From contig VWZL01000011.1 of NCBI GenBank assembly GCA_013396915.1, positions 62,001 to 126,000 of the forward strand: DNA of 64,000 nucleotides. Direction: 5' to 3'. Below the pieces are notes generated by a model. It saw only the letters and a program-made list of their open reading frames with translations, was not told the DNA's origin and did not search any database. Of the stretch, positions 1 to 13,803 are shown piece after piece. Both the position numbers and the translations under genes were made by a program. Origin of the DNA: Stercorarius parasiticus. Lineage: Eukaryota > Chordata > Aves > Charadriiformes > Stercorariidae. Positions within the stretch are counted from its first letter, which is position 1, and each line of letters begins with the position of its first letter.

Positions 1-2839
1 AACTACTTCACAAATACAGACTAAGGGTAGCATTTCCAAACATAACATCCTTCCTGTATATGGGATTACTGACCTAAAACTATGGACGAGGTTTAAAAAA
101 AAATTCACTTATTTATGTAGACACTAGTCTCCCTCGGTAAAAAACAGGAGACATCTGACTTGAGTTGTTTAAGCCTAGATTGAAAAAAGTAATGGTAAAC
201 ACCGTCAGGAAAAAATAGCAAGAGAAATGACTAAAAATGTGTGCTTGATTGTATTTATACATAAGCATGCATGCATGAATGTGAGTATATATGTCCTATT
301 ATAAGTATTTCCATTCATATATGTATATATTTCCTATTTATAATTTCTATTCTATTTCTAAAGCTCTTCAAAATAAATAAATAAATAAACAAACTTTATT
401 TGTTATGCTTTTTTTTGGTGAGATAGTAAGATGTAATACAGTTTAGCATAACCCTGCTGGCAGACAGAAAATTATCAAAACTTTGTAACCTCTGCCGTTT
501 AGTCATAGTAGGAATTTTTATTATAGAATCTGTCAGAATAACAGGAGAAATAAATACATGACAGCTGCCTTAGAGGCTCTAAAGAAAATTAACTAGTTAA
601 AAGTTCTGAAAATAAATGAAAACATTTGGTATTGTTGTTTGTTTGGTTTTTTTTAATTAGTATTTATCACTGTCTGCCACAGTGGCTTGTGCATTAGCCA
701 CTTACTACATTTTAAATTCCACCCACATGCTCTTGCATTTCTAAGTACATGAGCCTGATGATTCTGCCACCGGGAAATGCTTAGTTTCATTTAAAAAAAA
801 AGAAAATCAATTAGTTCAGCCTTGTACTTAAGGGGAACTTCTGTCAGATCTTCTGACTTGGACGAATCGGATTGCAAAATGCCTTCCAGCTTTTTATATG
901 ACACCTTGACTGGACTTTTATTCTGTCATCTCTCACTAATAATCAACTCAATTTATACTTAATGAGTATAAATCGTGGAATTTATACTTTTATCACATCT
1001 GGCAGCATTTGCAGTAGGACAGCCACTGTGTCAATTTTATTGAGAAACAGACAGATACATTTAAAAAGTCTTCAGGTTTAGGGACCTTTATAAGATCTCA
1101 TGCAGTGCTTGAAGGCCTTTGTTATAGGTTTATCATTAGTGACTCTTCTCTCTTTGAAAGACACTTAGAACACATACAAGGTATCAGAAACCATCTCTTC
1201 TTCCTCCACACTACTACTTTGTAGCATTCTGATGTCTAGCCATCCAGCTGTGCTATGGTCATACATCCTATGTGGTGTAACCTTTTATTTACTGACATTA
1301 CTCAAGTTTCCATTATACTTTTGGGGATTTTCTAACATGCAGTTTAAAATATTATCTTAAATGATCTGCCTACATTACTTTCATGATCAAATGTCCCTAT
1401 GCAGTCTTGCTTCCTCACAAACTCCATTATAGCCAAAGGAGCCACTAGAGACCTGTCTTCATCTGCAATTTTTATTATACTGCCTAGACGTTGTATTTTC
1501 TCCCATCCCCACCTTTCAGAAAGAGTAGTTTCTCAAACTTGGTAGTGTAATAGCCAGCTTTCCTTTCATTCACTTCCATTTGCAGGGATTATTTCAAACA
1601 GCAACGCATGTTGCGTATATCCTCCCTAGCACTGAATTTAGAGAACAAAGTGAGACCAACAAAAGCAAAAGAAACACAAAATTTGTGTGTTTCCATTCTT
1701 CTCTGGCTCTCACAGGACTTTTTGTATTTTCTGAGTTTGTTTCCTGATTGTCTTTCTATTTATGTCCTGTACAGTGAGAGCACAGGACCAGCACTTAACC
1801 ATGAATTCTGAGCACACTTGCCTATACTCTGGGCTTTGGAAACATGATGTTCTTCTGGTTAGACATTCCTGAGCCTTTTTAGAAAGGAAGAGACAGGACA
1901 CATAGCATTAAAATTTTTCTTAGGGTATATATTATTCTATATTTATATACTAGGTTATCTACTGTTTGGGTTTCTTTATTTTCTTTTGTAAAAGAAAGCA
2001 AAATGTTAATAACCAACAATGGTATTTGAACTGGCCACCGGGATGCTCTCTTTCTTTCAGATAGAATAATAGCGAGTAGACAAATCACAGCAACAATATA
2101 TTATTTTATGATACTCTTATGTCTACTAATTCTGTCATAGCAGGTAGAATTATGCCCCTATCCATCAAGAATTACAGAATTAAAAATACATGTGTATCAA
2201 GTATATGTAATGCTTCTTCTCACTAGTTTGGTAAAAAACTACACAGTCTGTATGGCAAGGCTAATAGAAACTTGAAGGGATGTATGGTCATTCACATATT
2301 CCTGCAGGCATCATGAGATCTTAAAATTTTTACCTGTTTATTGTGGCTCAAGTTAAGCGACCCAGCATCTAACATGCAGCAAAGTTAGGGGCAGTGGTAT
2401 TCTCTGCTGAACTGGTGCTCTAATAGTGGGCATGCTAGGTAATGGCATAACTTCCCTGTGCAGCTAATTAAAAGGTGGGAGTTAAGGACAACAACAAAAA
2501 GTTTTGTTATTAACTATTTTGACTTCATTATACATCTCTCTTTTCTAATCTTGTGGAAAGAGACTTGAAAATGAAAAAAACCCCACCTGATTATTTTGAC
2601 GTTGGGTTCAGCATACTGTTTCCGGAGTTTCATGAATAAAGATCTCACTCATGTTCCCTCCTTCCCCTTTACAAAGTTATATGAAAATCCTTTGACATAG
2701 CTTACCTATTAAGATTTCAGCTTTTCTGAGCTGTAGCAGAGCTTAACAGAGCCATGGCACTTCATCATGTCTGGACAGAAACAACTGTTTAGTTATCTCC
2801 AAAGAGTAAGAGAGAGAGTTCAGAGAGTTGGGGAGATTT
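1..2839. other. AT-rich unique noncoding sequence
   Basis: No gene is visible here. Open frames are at most about 70 codons, carry no recognisable domain and overlap on both strands, as expected by chance in AT-rich DNA. The only repeat I see is a short tetranucleotide run near 371-390. The sequence is probably intergenic or intronic. Confidence 0.7.
371..390 (+). repeat. (AAAT)n microsatellite
   Basis: A 20-bp run of the tetranucleotide AAAT/ATAA, nearly perfect over almost five copies, in plain AT-rich sequence. It is a simple repeat with no associated gene. Confidence 0.8.
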
Positions 2840-3240
2840 TGAGAGAGCTGGAGTTAGCCTTGAGAAGAGAAAGCTCCAGGGAAACCTTATAGCAAGGTTC
2901 CAGTACTTAAACATAGCTTATAAGAAAGATGGGAACAAACTTTTTAGCAGGGCCTGTTGCAATGGGACAAAGGGTGATGGCTTTAAACTAAAAAAGGTAA
3001 GATTTAGACTAGATATGAGGAAGACATTTTTTACAATGAGGATGGTGAAACACTGGCACAGGTTGTCCAGAGAGGTGGTAGGTGCCTCAGCCCCGGAAGT
3101 GTTCAAGATCAGGTTGGACAGGGCTCTGAGCAACCTGATCTAATTGAAAGTGTTCCTGCTCATTGCAGGGGGGGTTTGGACTAGATAAACTTTAAAGATC
3201 CCTTCCAAACCAAACTATTCTATGATTCTATTGTTCTAAG
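2840..3240 (+). mobile_element. CR1 LINE, 5'-truncated 3' fragment
   Basis: This is the 3' end of an avian CR1 retrotransposon in plus orientation. It covers the C-terminal part of the ORF2 (endonuclease/reverse transcriptase) frame and the short 3' UTR. The order matches the family: the GLFSLEKRRL-like segment (around 2853-2880), a segment around 2995-3060 coding for residues like RLDIRKKFF and MVKHW, the PREVVEA-like part near 3070-3090, and the terminal block 'gatcccttccaaacc'. It ends in three degenerate octamers of the ATTCTATG type (3217-3240), the CR1 hallmark. Frames are interrupted and the copy is diverged, so it is an old, dead insertion. It is severely 5'-truncated, as most CR1 copies are. 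The family call is firm; the left boundary is uncertain by about 30 bp. Confidence 0.9.
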
Positions 3241-4484
3241 AGTAAAACCTAGTTACTTCAAATTTATGAGCTCCTGTTGTAGCTTTGTACTGAAGTGAGT
3301 CATACAGAGGCTACCTGAGACCTCTCCAGTGAGAGGAATCTCTCAGCTGTCCCACGTCTGAGACTGTTGCCAAGCCTGAGGATGTTATGGGCTTTCACAC
3401 TACGTCTCTGACTAAGGAGGGGGAAAGTCTATTCACCCTGAGCAGAAGAAAGGTAATAGGTTACCTTTTTCAGCTGTGGCTGTCTCAAAGACAAGGGCTG
3501 TGCTCTTTATTTGCCCATATTAGAAGCCTGGGGAAAAATAGGGATTCAGTCTGAAACCTACTATATATAACCAAGCATGATTTAAGTAGATAAACAGAGG
3601 CACCTGGTATCACTTGAGATACTCTGTGTTTTTCTGCCTGGCATCTACCTGATGTCTATGTTCAAGCAGTACAGGCAGATATGGAGAAAGGCATGGGTAA
3701 TATAATCTAACTCTAACGCTACCTTCAGGTTATATGGAACAAGGTAACAGAAAATTTGAAAAAAAAGAACAGTAGAGAATAAGAAGCCATGTTCCTCCTC
3801 TTGTTTGGAGCTTCCAAGATCTCTTCCCCCACAACCACCCCCACCCTTTGTTCAGATTAGATCCACTTCTGCAATTCCAAAAAAAAGCCATTCTGGACAG
3901 AATAACTAAAACATAATACTGAAATATGTATCAGCTTTTATACTTTGTAAAATATAAAAACCACGGTATTATATTCTATGCAATGCAATACAATACAATG
4001 GGAATATCAAAAAAATGCAAGCATGGCCATACAAGTCAGTTGCAGACAGAGCATGCCACAGGTTGCTGAGTTGCACGGTGAAGATACTATCACACTGGAT
4101 AGCATGAACTTCCTTCAAGATATCTTGAGCTCAGGGACCATTCATTGTATGGGATGTGGGCTTCATGAAGATTCCTCTGCCTCTCGCTTTCCTCTTGTGG
4201 GATGCTTATCTTTAAACCATAAAATGCTATTTCATTATCACTGGTTCCTATCAACATGCTTAGTATTTCTCATGACTCATACACAAACCAATCCAGAAAG
4301 TCAGCTTTTGTTATTTCCATTCTACATTTGTATTGACTTACTCAGAAAACATACAAATGCAGCAGGTATATAAGAAATAATTAAATGGCAGAACTCTAGC
4401 CGGACTTCAGTCCCAAGGGCTTGGTCCAGTGTCTGAAAATATTTTATTCCACTCCAAACAAGAACTACTGTGCTAATCCCCCTG
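3241..4484. other. Unique noncoding sequence
   Basis: No gene or recognisable repeat. One open frame of 131 codons (3978-4373, +) has no signal peptide, domain or repeat. Its composition looks like translated noncoding DNA, so I treat it as chance. Confidence 0.6.
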
Positions 4485-4668
4485 GAATGCAGCATTTATT
4501 ACTTACCTGGCAGGTGTGAAGTGTTGCATGCTAAACGGATTATCTCCCCCTCCTTCTGTCCACCTCCTGCTTTGTTGAGGCAAAGCAGAAGAGGAGAGGG
4601 AGGAGATAATCCTCTTCAAATGGAGCATTTATTACCTTGGATGTGGGCATGAAGTGCTGCTTGCTGAG
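4485..4668. repeat. Compound direct and inverted repeat (A-B-B'-A')
   Basis: Two segments of about 50 bp at 4485-4535 (A) and 4619-4668 (A') are direct repeats. They share the 11-mer agcatttatta and a later block of the form tgaagtg(t/c)tgc(a/t)tgct. Between them, 4537-4574 (B) and 4581-4612 (B') are inverted copies. The outer 11 bp (ggattatctcc) and the inner 8 bp (ctgctttg) are identical, the pyrimidine/purine-rich middle differs in length by 6 bp, and the loop is 6 bp (4575-4580). B' is strongly purine-rich. I do not recognise a transposon family. It may be a local duplication with inversion, or a decayed small element. Confidence 0.6.
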
Positions 4669-7600
4669 GGGAGTTAGCACCAGAGAGTCTGCTTATACAA
4701 GTGTTAAGCCCCATTGTGAACAAACTAAAGCTTCATGCTAATCTGACCGCTGCTTTCTTGAGAAAGTTCAGGACTTTTTACTGTTCTTTACAATAGTTAG
4801 GATTCCCAATATTCAAGCCACATCCTTATTATTGGATTATTGTTATTGGGACTTTCGGATAACAGATACAACCAGTTACAGTGGTTCTAAAGTAAAGTTG
4901 TGAGGGTTTTGGTTTTTTTTTTTTGTTTGTTTGGTTTTTTTAAAACTTTCAGATTTAGATCTGCCATAAAGTTCTGTCTAACTGTTGGTAGAGATTCGTG
5001 TTGGATGGATTTGGTCATTTCAAGAGCATCAATTCTTCTTTCTTTTTCACAGACAATTGCCTTTGTGAGCAATTCTCCATGTTGTGTTTGTGACATTTCT
5101 GAGCATATTCCCAAATCTTCTGAAGTCCATTTGTTTAGAAGAGCAGGGTGAAAAACAGATTTGACCCTAAAGATCCAAAGTAAAACCTTAGCCAAATAAA
5201 AAAGTGTTTAGTTTCTCTACAAGAGAATTTTCTGCAGAAGCCTTATGATTTAGTAGTTTTACAATATATTACACAGCCACATAACAACTGCACTCTAGGC
5301 ACACAAAGTGAACCTCACACTTTGGATTCTCAGAGCATAGCCAAGTTACCAAATTACACATTCAGACAGGCTTCATCAAATTCAGGGCATGCACTAACCA
5401 ATAAAAGTTTGTGGCATTCATGGCTGTTTAGAAAATGACAGAATTTCCCAATTTGTTCTGTTTTGTACAGCATAACAGAAGTTTTGGCTTATTTCATCCA
5501 AAGTAGAGAAGAAATGGGAGAGAATAAGACAGGAAATAAACACTGTCTGTCAACAGATGTGCTGTTCTAGAAGAGCTTAACTCTTACAGCTGTTTTTCGC
5601 TCTCACGCTTTAGGTAAGTTTAAATAATATATGGATACCCTTTTCTGGCTACAGCTTCTGTAGCAGTTAATTACCCCCAACCAAGGTGCGGCTGATTGCT
5701 ACAGATCTGCTGGAGGATTTTCTCCTGTGGTGAGTCAATTCAGTCAAAATCAGGTGGGTTAGTGCTGGGCCATGGCAGTTTGAGTCATCTTAAATCAGCC
5801 TCACTTATGCCCCTGCTCTGGATCCCACCATGTCATTCTCTCTGCCCTGGTGCCAGCACTGGTGCTGCTTTTTGCTCATTTAGAACCAGTTTGGCTTGAC
5901 AAAACTGAAAAATATAGGAAAATGGTATCACAGAAGGGTGAGCACCAACACAAAGGACAGAGAAGACCCATGTGGCCATAGTGCAAGAGACAGAAAGGGA
6001 CACTAGTGGCTCCAATTTATGTTGGTCTTCTTTTGTATATGACTTAAGCCCATTTTACTGGAATTGGTCAGGGAGCAATCAGTGGAGCCTTAGTTAACAG
6101 ATTAGCAGTTCATCAATTTCCTGCGGGAACAGAGCACTAAAGCAGTGAGGGAAGGAGTTACTGGCTGTAGACACAGAACCCTCTGGAACTGGGAGTGAAA
6201 TGCCCACATTCTTGGAGCAGACAGAATAACAATTACGACAACACCAAAGGCAGTGGTTTGCAATTATAATACTTATATCTAGACATGGGGAATATAGAGA
6301 AAAGAGATTGGTGCAAGTAGGCAACAAAGTATTCTAATAAAAATTGTTCCTTGAAGCAAAGAGGTTGATAATTCTGCGGAAGCAACTTTGGGGAACGTAA
6401 CTCTGGCTGTTTCTTTGTAGCCTCATGCAATTCCATTGAGTCCTAAAATTTCCTACAAGGTATTCAGTGTATCTGTATTGCCAGAAGAATTCTTCAAGGA
6501 AAAAGATATCATTCTCCGTGTCCTCATGCAAATTGAGCTGCAGGAGCAGGTTTGCCAATTAAGAAATCAGTATAGAGTCTGATTACTTAACCTAGACTTC
6601 ATTACAGAACGCTTTAAGGACAAAGTCCCAACATGCTTACCCCTATTTTTAACTGCCATTCAGATATATAAAATGCAAACAGCACAGCGCGTGTTTCCAA
6701 AGTAAGAAGAAGCAATGAAAAAGAAAATCGTCACAGAGAAAATATTTCCTTGCACTTATGCTTGGTTAGACTGACATTGATTAAATCACTCTCTTGTGCA
6801 TAACCTCTGATATTTTGTACTTTCCATATCTCTCTTAACTGTGTGAAAACTTTTGTGTGTGGCTTGCTTCTATTATTCTTTTGAGAGAATTTCTAATTCA
6901 TTTGCAGCTCTACCAGCTTTTCAGGATTCATGTAGAGGTTCAGTAACTATGCTTGCCTTTATTTTCAGCCATTGACGATGTGCTACAGGAGAGAATTGAG
7001 GATAAATAGTGTGCCTAAAACACCTACTTTGTTCCAGGAATGCTGTTACTCTCGCTCAGTGCAGTCTTTTTATTTAGTTCTGAGAAAAAAAACCTCTGAG
7101 GTAATTTAGTGTTTGCACCTATTTGTTTTATACAATACAGAATGTTGTCAAGGAAAATATTTATCCAAAGCGTTCTTCTTTGAAGAACCAGAACATTCAA
7201 GAAGCTAGCATGGTTAATGCAAAAATGAGTTAGGATACATGCAGTCACATTCATATGCGAATACACATCTAGATCTTCTGTATAGAGCATTAAACTCTGT
7301 ATTTTGATGAGTCATAGGATCTGCTTAAATGACAAGGTGATTCAGCAATGAGAGGATACTATTTGAATTCTCTTCTTTTTTTCTTTTTTTTTTACTTTTT
7401 ATTCAAAGGGCTAGGTATTGTACTTGTGAATACTGGGTAACTGAATAGCTAAGGCTCATTATGCTTTCAGTAGATATTTTGTGAATCCAGATATTTCATT
7501 AATGTATTATTTGCTATTTTTTCACTTATTATTCTCCTGCTAATAAATTTGTCAGGCAGTAAAGGAACAGAAATACCATAAGATCAGTTGAACTGAACAG

Positions 7601-7812
7601 CCGATGTAAACAATCTGTCATCTCTGCGTAACACATCCAGAGCATTCAGAAAATGCTTATGAATTCTAAGTATGTTCACAGCCAATCTGCATGCCTCATA
7701 AATGTTTCTCAAATTAATGAAAAACCAACATTTGTCAAATTTCTCTTTGATGAATGTTATTCAGTTTGTATTTGTTTCTCTCCAGCCTGTAATTTTTTTC
7801 TTGCCTGTCAAG
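4669..7812. other. Unique AT-rich noncoding sequence
   Basis: Only short chance open frames on both strands, none with a recognisable motif. A T-rich run sits at about 4913-4940. I see no transposon, RNA gene or CpG-dense promoter-like segment. Confidence 0.6.
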
Positions 7813-7899
7813 AGAAAAGGAAATTGCAACAGGATCTGAAACAAATAATTGAAGATGCAAGAGGGTCTTGTTATATAACTGTATTTAACAACAGTGTTG
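7813..7899 (+). other. Weak candidate internal exon (unidentified)
   Basis: An 87-bp stretch could be a phase-symmetric internal exon. It is preceded by a pyrimidine-rich tract and AG (7811-7812) and followed by a donor-like GTAGGT (7900-7905). The open frame running through it codes for a charged, helix-like stretch (KRKLQQDLKQIIEDARG) and then SCYITVFNNSVG. This looks more protein-like than the other short frames here. The length is a multiple of three and the phase is 1-1. I do not recognise the protein and see no flanking exon in the window. An alternative acceptor AG at 7784-7785 would give 114 bp. A chance reading frame remains the more likely explanation. Confidence 0.2.
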
Positions 7900-9790
7900 G
7901 TAGGTCATTTTGTATTCATTTATAGATGGCACATGATGTCTCTGTGGACCAAAATAGCTTTTATTGGCTGTTTTAACAATTTGATATACCCACTACCTTC
8001 TGAAAAGCAGAGCGACTTTAACTGGTGCTACACAGGCTTTAGTAACTCCTAGGCATACGAGATTTTTTTAAGGAATCCAGTATAGCTATCAGATTGTTGG
8101 TATGTAGTTTGCACTGAGCTCATTTACTTCTAAATAACCTGTCTTCTGTGTTTTTCTGACATAAAAAATTGCCTTAGATAGCAACAAGATAAGTCATCTC
8201 TGAGCCTTCCTAATGAGATCACTAACCCAACTTTAGCACCCTGAAGACTATTAATGCTCTGTTACAGTCAGTTTCCAGTACTGTGGGATCCACCATAGTT
8301 TGCACAAGATTCTGGTAAAGGAAAGACTTAGGTGTGATTGACTGTATGATGTGGTTGGTATATGCTACGGGAAATCAGTGTGAAATAGGATGACGAGAAT
8401 GCAAAGATCTGAACAGTTAATATTTTTTTCTCCTTTCTACCTATTTTCCTGGCTTATTGGTCCTTGTTATCTGTTGAAAAAGAAAAATATGGAGGAGAGA
8501 GATGGGCAAATATCCTTAATCTAGTATCAGAGTGAAGGTGGTTTCCTTCTGTTCAGTTCAAATGACTAGCCGGTAATTTTTTTTTTTTGTGTAGGTCTAT
8601 TGCAAAGACTGGTTGTTATAATTTTTTCACCAAAAATACATTAAAAAGCAAATATTCTACAGTATTTTTCAGAAGATTTCCACAGAAAGAATGTTTCAGG
8701 AGATCAGTGTGTTTGGCTTTATTTCTCAGCACCTGACACATTTCTGATACAAAATATTCAATCAATAATCATCCAGCATGCATTTGGTGCTCATTCTATG
8801 TAGTTGTTCTTTATTATTATTTCAGTACAGAATAAACTCCCTCTGTGTTTCGTGGTACAGCATTTTATTCTGTCTCTAGGCACATTTATGCATGCTGAAA
8901 GCTAGCTAAAGGAAAAGCAAATCCTTAGTCATCCTGGTGCCACAGCAGCATCAGCAATGAAAATGAATGGGCTGCAACTGGATAGCTGCAATGGAAAGCA
9001 GCTGAATACAACTAGACTGGACACTTTATGGAGTCTGGAGCTTTCATATATTCATCCATAAAACTATCAGAGTACAAAATGCACCCAGAGAGATGTAAAA
9101 TAAAAAAGTATCTGTTCATGCCCTCAATGACCCATTGGGCAATATGGTTTATTCACTTCTTTCAGTCTATGAAAACAGTAATTTTTAGTACAGTCATACT
9201 CACTATCCATCACATTCATGACAAGTGTGACAGTTAGCAAATTTTCCTGTAAGAATTAGCATAATGGGGCAGGAGGGGGGAAGGCGGAGGGAGTGGGATT
9301 TTTTGCAGAGATCTGAGAAACACACCCAACCTAAACACATAAGCACAGTTTGTATGGCTTAAAGAACAGAGGCAGGAACAGAGCTATCAGAATTATCAGA
9401 GGAAGATATTGGCCTTTTAGCATCTGGCTTTTTGACACAGACCACTGTTAGAAAGATCCCAGCTGCTTTGCCTATAAAAACGGAACACTACATATACATT
9501 TTTTAGCTTACATGTTCTTACGGCCTCTCTCTGCACTGTCATCATCTTCCTCAGCTAAATCAAGGCCAATCAAATCAACTAAGGGTGAAGGACACAAAAA
9601 TGGGGTAAGGATGATTATCAGAGCTGAGTGTTTATCTATTGGCGATGGAACTCAAATGTGATCTCTAGAAAAGCAACAAATTGCTAAACTGGATTATATT
9701 GTGATCTGAAGCTAAAGGCAAGTGACTGAAGTTAACCAAATATTTCTTGGCAAGAATAATATGATTTTTATAGTTCATATTAAAGAAGGT

Positions 9791-9848
9791 AGCAGCAGTT
9801 ATTTTTCAGCCCCAGAATTAGCAGCAGTTGTTTTTCAGCTCTGGAATG
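9791..9848 (+). repeat. 29-bp tandem duplication
   Basis: Two adjacent units (9791-9819 and 9820-9848), both beginning agcagcagtt. They agree at 24 of 29 positions by eye. It is a small, moderately old tandem duplication in noncoding sequence with no known role. Confidence 0.8.
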
Positions 9849-12800
9849 ATAGACTTGTGTACCAGGAGAACTATATGCAAATTTGAAATATATCAAATGT
9901 TTCTTATTAAGAAAATATAGTTATGTAAGGAGGATGTCCTTCAAATGTCTTCAGAACCAGGATCCCTTTATATCAAAGCCTATTTCCAAAGTGAGAAGTA
10001 ACGTGTAATATAGGGGAAGATTCAGAATGGTCCAAATAAAAAGCTGAAAAATGGAAATAAAAGCAGGAAATTCAACTGTATATACCTGTTGACATTTTAC
10101 AAGCTAACCCTTGGCCACAGAATGATTTGTTGTGGCCTACTGCACTTGCTCCAGAAGACCCACTCCTATACCCATGTAAGAGGGGTAGTAGGAACAAGAG
10201 ACATCTTCCTGCAGGACCATGAACGTACAATTATTTATACTTATTAGCCAATGGCACCATCCTTGGGAATGGTTCAGACCTTAACAGCCAATATTTACTA
10301 CTAATGAGGTTCTCTCACTTTACATCAAACTGTACAAGCTTAGATAGGGAAAATGTGTTTCTAGGAAGACTAATTTCAAAAGATTAACAATTAAGAAAAC
10401 ATCATAATTACCATACTTTCAGTGTATACAGAAAATGGAATCCTTATAATGGTTCCAGTGCTTTTCCCTTTTTTCTTGGTCATCTGTAGTAAAGTAAGAA
10501 GTATTTGGATTAATACTGATATTCCCAGAACAAGATTTACCTGAGGAGTTTCCTCTAGGGGTGTGAATACGGCAACCTGTTATCTGGGTGATATTTTCCT
10601 AGCATGTTTAGCTAAGTCTAATTGTAAATTCTTTTGAGTAAGGAACTATGTACATTGGCTAATATAAAGTTATTTACTGGGAGATGCATGTCTGGACATC
10701 ATAGTGTTTTATTTTTGTAACTGAGAACTGAACATCACCTAGTCCATACACAGGAACAAATCCTATGAATAGCTGTATGTTGTTACAATGTAACTGTGAT
10801 TAACTAAAATGCAAAAGGAAAAGTTTACTTTAATGAGTTTGCATGAAAACTGGTAATGACTATTAAGTGACATCCCTAAGCATGATAAAGAAACAAAGAA
10901 TATCTCTACCATATAAAGCTGCACTTGAGAAGTTGGCCAGGACTCTGAAAATCATCATTCCTGATTTTATTGAAAGTTTCCTTAGAACTTAAAATCAGTA
11001 CACTTAGTAAAAATATAAGGCATTGATTAAGCTGGTCCTAATGTATCTAAAATACACTAGATGAACCCCATGCTAAAAGTATTTCTTTTTCCCTACTGTC
11101 TATTAAAGGAGCCTCTAGTGATTTACTGAGCCTGATACATCTGTACCATAGATGTTAAAGCAGGTGAGATGAATGTCGCCCTTACTGTTTAATTGCTTCC
11201 CAGGTATGGTGTAAAACCCCAGAGAACAAGTGGTTTGATTTAGTCCTATGTCAGAAAAAGAGAATCACCTACTGAATTATAAACAGCACTTCTGTGAAAC
11301 ATCTACATGTTCTTTGAAGCAGTCTTATGCCAATACTGTCCAGGTCTGACACTTGCCAGTTTATAAAATCTGGCAGATTTATTGCAGCTTCGAAGGGATT
11401 TCTCCTTCCCCTATATTCACACTTAGACTTGCTGGAGAAAAAATTCTACAGCTTTAAGGTTTGTACGAGATAGCTTACGCCACTGTTCCACAGAGCTGCT
11501 GTATAAGTTTCAAAAAATTCCCCTAAAATATCCCTTATGCTTTTAAAGAATTGTGATTTTCTGTTGACTTGAGGCTTCTCAGGTTTTCTTTAAATGTTGT
11601 AGGATATCCAGTCAATGTGAAATCCTCCGTTATATTATCAGTCAAAATTCAGACCAAGCTATTTCCTAAGCATGGAAGAAAAGGCAAAACTTGTTTCAAA
11701 ACAGGCCAGATCCAGATGAAACTCTGTGCAGAAATGAGACGACGTCAGGCAGTGCGTCTATTAGATACAAACAGTATTTTTACAGTATTACCGCACTGCT
11801 TACAGAGACTATGAAAACTAATGTTCAGTAGCTATTATTTTTTTGGTTTAGTTGCAGTCTCTCTCTCTCCTAACATAAAGAACATAGGTGAAGACCATTG
11901 ATGGGGCAGCACAGAAGTGGCTTTGAACTGGTTTAGTCTTCATCACCATGTGGCCTCTGTTTTTTTGGCAGAATAGGCCAGAGTAACACCAGGTAATTCA
12001 ATTAGCCACCACCCCTAAACTGAATAAATAAATTTATCACAAGATGTGGAAATATCACCCTGTTCAAAAATCTTCCTAGTGTTATTATCAGAGGTATATG
12101 AGATATATTCTCAGAGTCCAAAACAAAATAATACAACCATACAAAAGGAAGTCCCTAGATGATTTTGCAGTTTTTTTCTGGTTCTCATGAAGGCAAAAAA
12201 AGTAGTATATTACCATAAATTTCAATACTTGTTTGTACTGGTTCAGTTAACAGATGAAATAAGAGAAAGGTCAAAGATTCCAAGAAAAATCTGAATTTTT
12301 TTACTCATTTACTGTTAAACCACCACGTAGCCAGACGAACTGACTTTGCATGACTACATTATGTCTAAAAGAAAGCCCATAGTCATTTCCCTCTTCATAT
12401 AGATGAGTAAACAGTTCTATCTGTTCTGTGGAGTGCTTTGTTCTTTTCCCTGCTGTGCCCATGAAATGCTAACCAACCCTTTGTGAATAGCCCATGTTAA
12501 ACACAAAGGTGACAGCAAAATGTGATACGTGTGCTAAGGGGTGCCTAAATTAGTTGAAAATTAGAAAAAGTTTTTCTGGGACCCATCACTGTACCATGCA
12601 CATACTTGAGATTTTTACTGAGTGGTAGATTTCATACTGAGTCTGCATTATTCTTGTGATTATCAGTATATCTTTGTACACAGAGCTGATACACACACTT
12701 TAATTGTTCATTGTTCCACAGCTTAACTAGTTGCTATCTAATGCTATAATGATTGCTGTGAATGTCTCAGATCACCTCTGTATTCACGTTCATTGGCAAA

Positions 12801-13777
12801 AGAAACTAAATGTGCATCTTTTTTTCATTCTTCACATTTGATATTGTGGCAGCTGCAGTCTCTGTTGAGTGTCTCTGTCAATTTTCAGACAGATATAATA
12901 AGAACCTGACATAGATTTCATTTCATACATTACATAAAGACATACATTTCAAATGGAGCTAGTCTCTGATCAGGGAATATGCTATGAAAATACTTAAAAA
13001 TCCCCATCTTCTGAAGAAGAAATCAAATGCAGCCTTCAAAGCTGGTAGGATAAAAAAGCCAGGATCAGGAAAACAACAGGCAGAAGATGGAATTTATGAA
13101 AAATTAATGAGTATATTTATTTCAAATGATAATGAGCATGGGGAATAAAGTTTGGGCTGATAATAATATATCTCTTGGCCTTGGAGCAGTGCTTCATAAA
13201 TACAAACATTTTCATTATTTCTGAAAATTTTCAGGAAATTGCAAAAGAAATATTTTTTAAAAAGTTACATAGCCCACAACCAGGACACATACCTACATGC
13301 ATGTCTATTTGCTTTTGACTTTAGTGGGTCTACACAGTGGGGAACACTGATTAATCCTGTACAAGTTAACTCAGTTTGCATCTTACAGTATAAACTCCGG
13401 GTTATAGCCAGCTGTTGTCATTCTCAGTTGTATTCAGTGTACAGAGAAAGCTACAGATACCATATTTACAGAGAGGCTAAACTGTGTTGTAAGATGCGTA
13501 TCATTGAATTGGTATAAAAGCATGTCTCTAACACAGTGGACAGAATGGTTACATGGCAATATAAAGAAGTGTAAGTGTCTGTACTGCCTGATGTTTACCT
13601 TAATGTTGCCCTAAATCCAAACTCATAAGCTTTAACTGAACTGATAGAAGGTGCCTTAACACAACTTTTAGCTAATACTTTAACATATAGAAGATTGAGC
13701 GATATTGGTGAACTTTGAACTCTAAAGAGAAGTACATAGTTTATGGAGCTTAAATAATTCATTTAGGCTGTCTTTTG

Positions 13778-13803
13778 AAAAGTTAGTCAAAAGACTAACT
13801 TTT
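13778..13803. repeat. Perfect 11-bp inverted repeat with 4-nt loop
   Basis: Arms aaaagttagtc (13778-13788) and gactaactttt (13793-13803) are exact reverse complements around the loop aaaa. No U-run terminator or RNA gene context is visible, so it is recorded only as a structure. Confidence 0.75.

Noticed and set aside
3978..4373. 131-codon open frame on the plus strand
   Set aside because: The longest frame outside repeats, but it has no domain, no signal peptide, no promoter or splice context and no codon-like composition. A frame of this length is expected by chance in a 64-kb window.
13778..13803. Rho-independent terminator-like hairpin
   Set aside because: The genome is a vertebrate one and the structure has no gene context; it is only a short palindrome.
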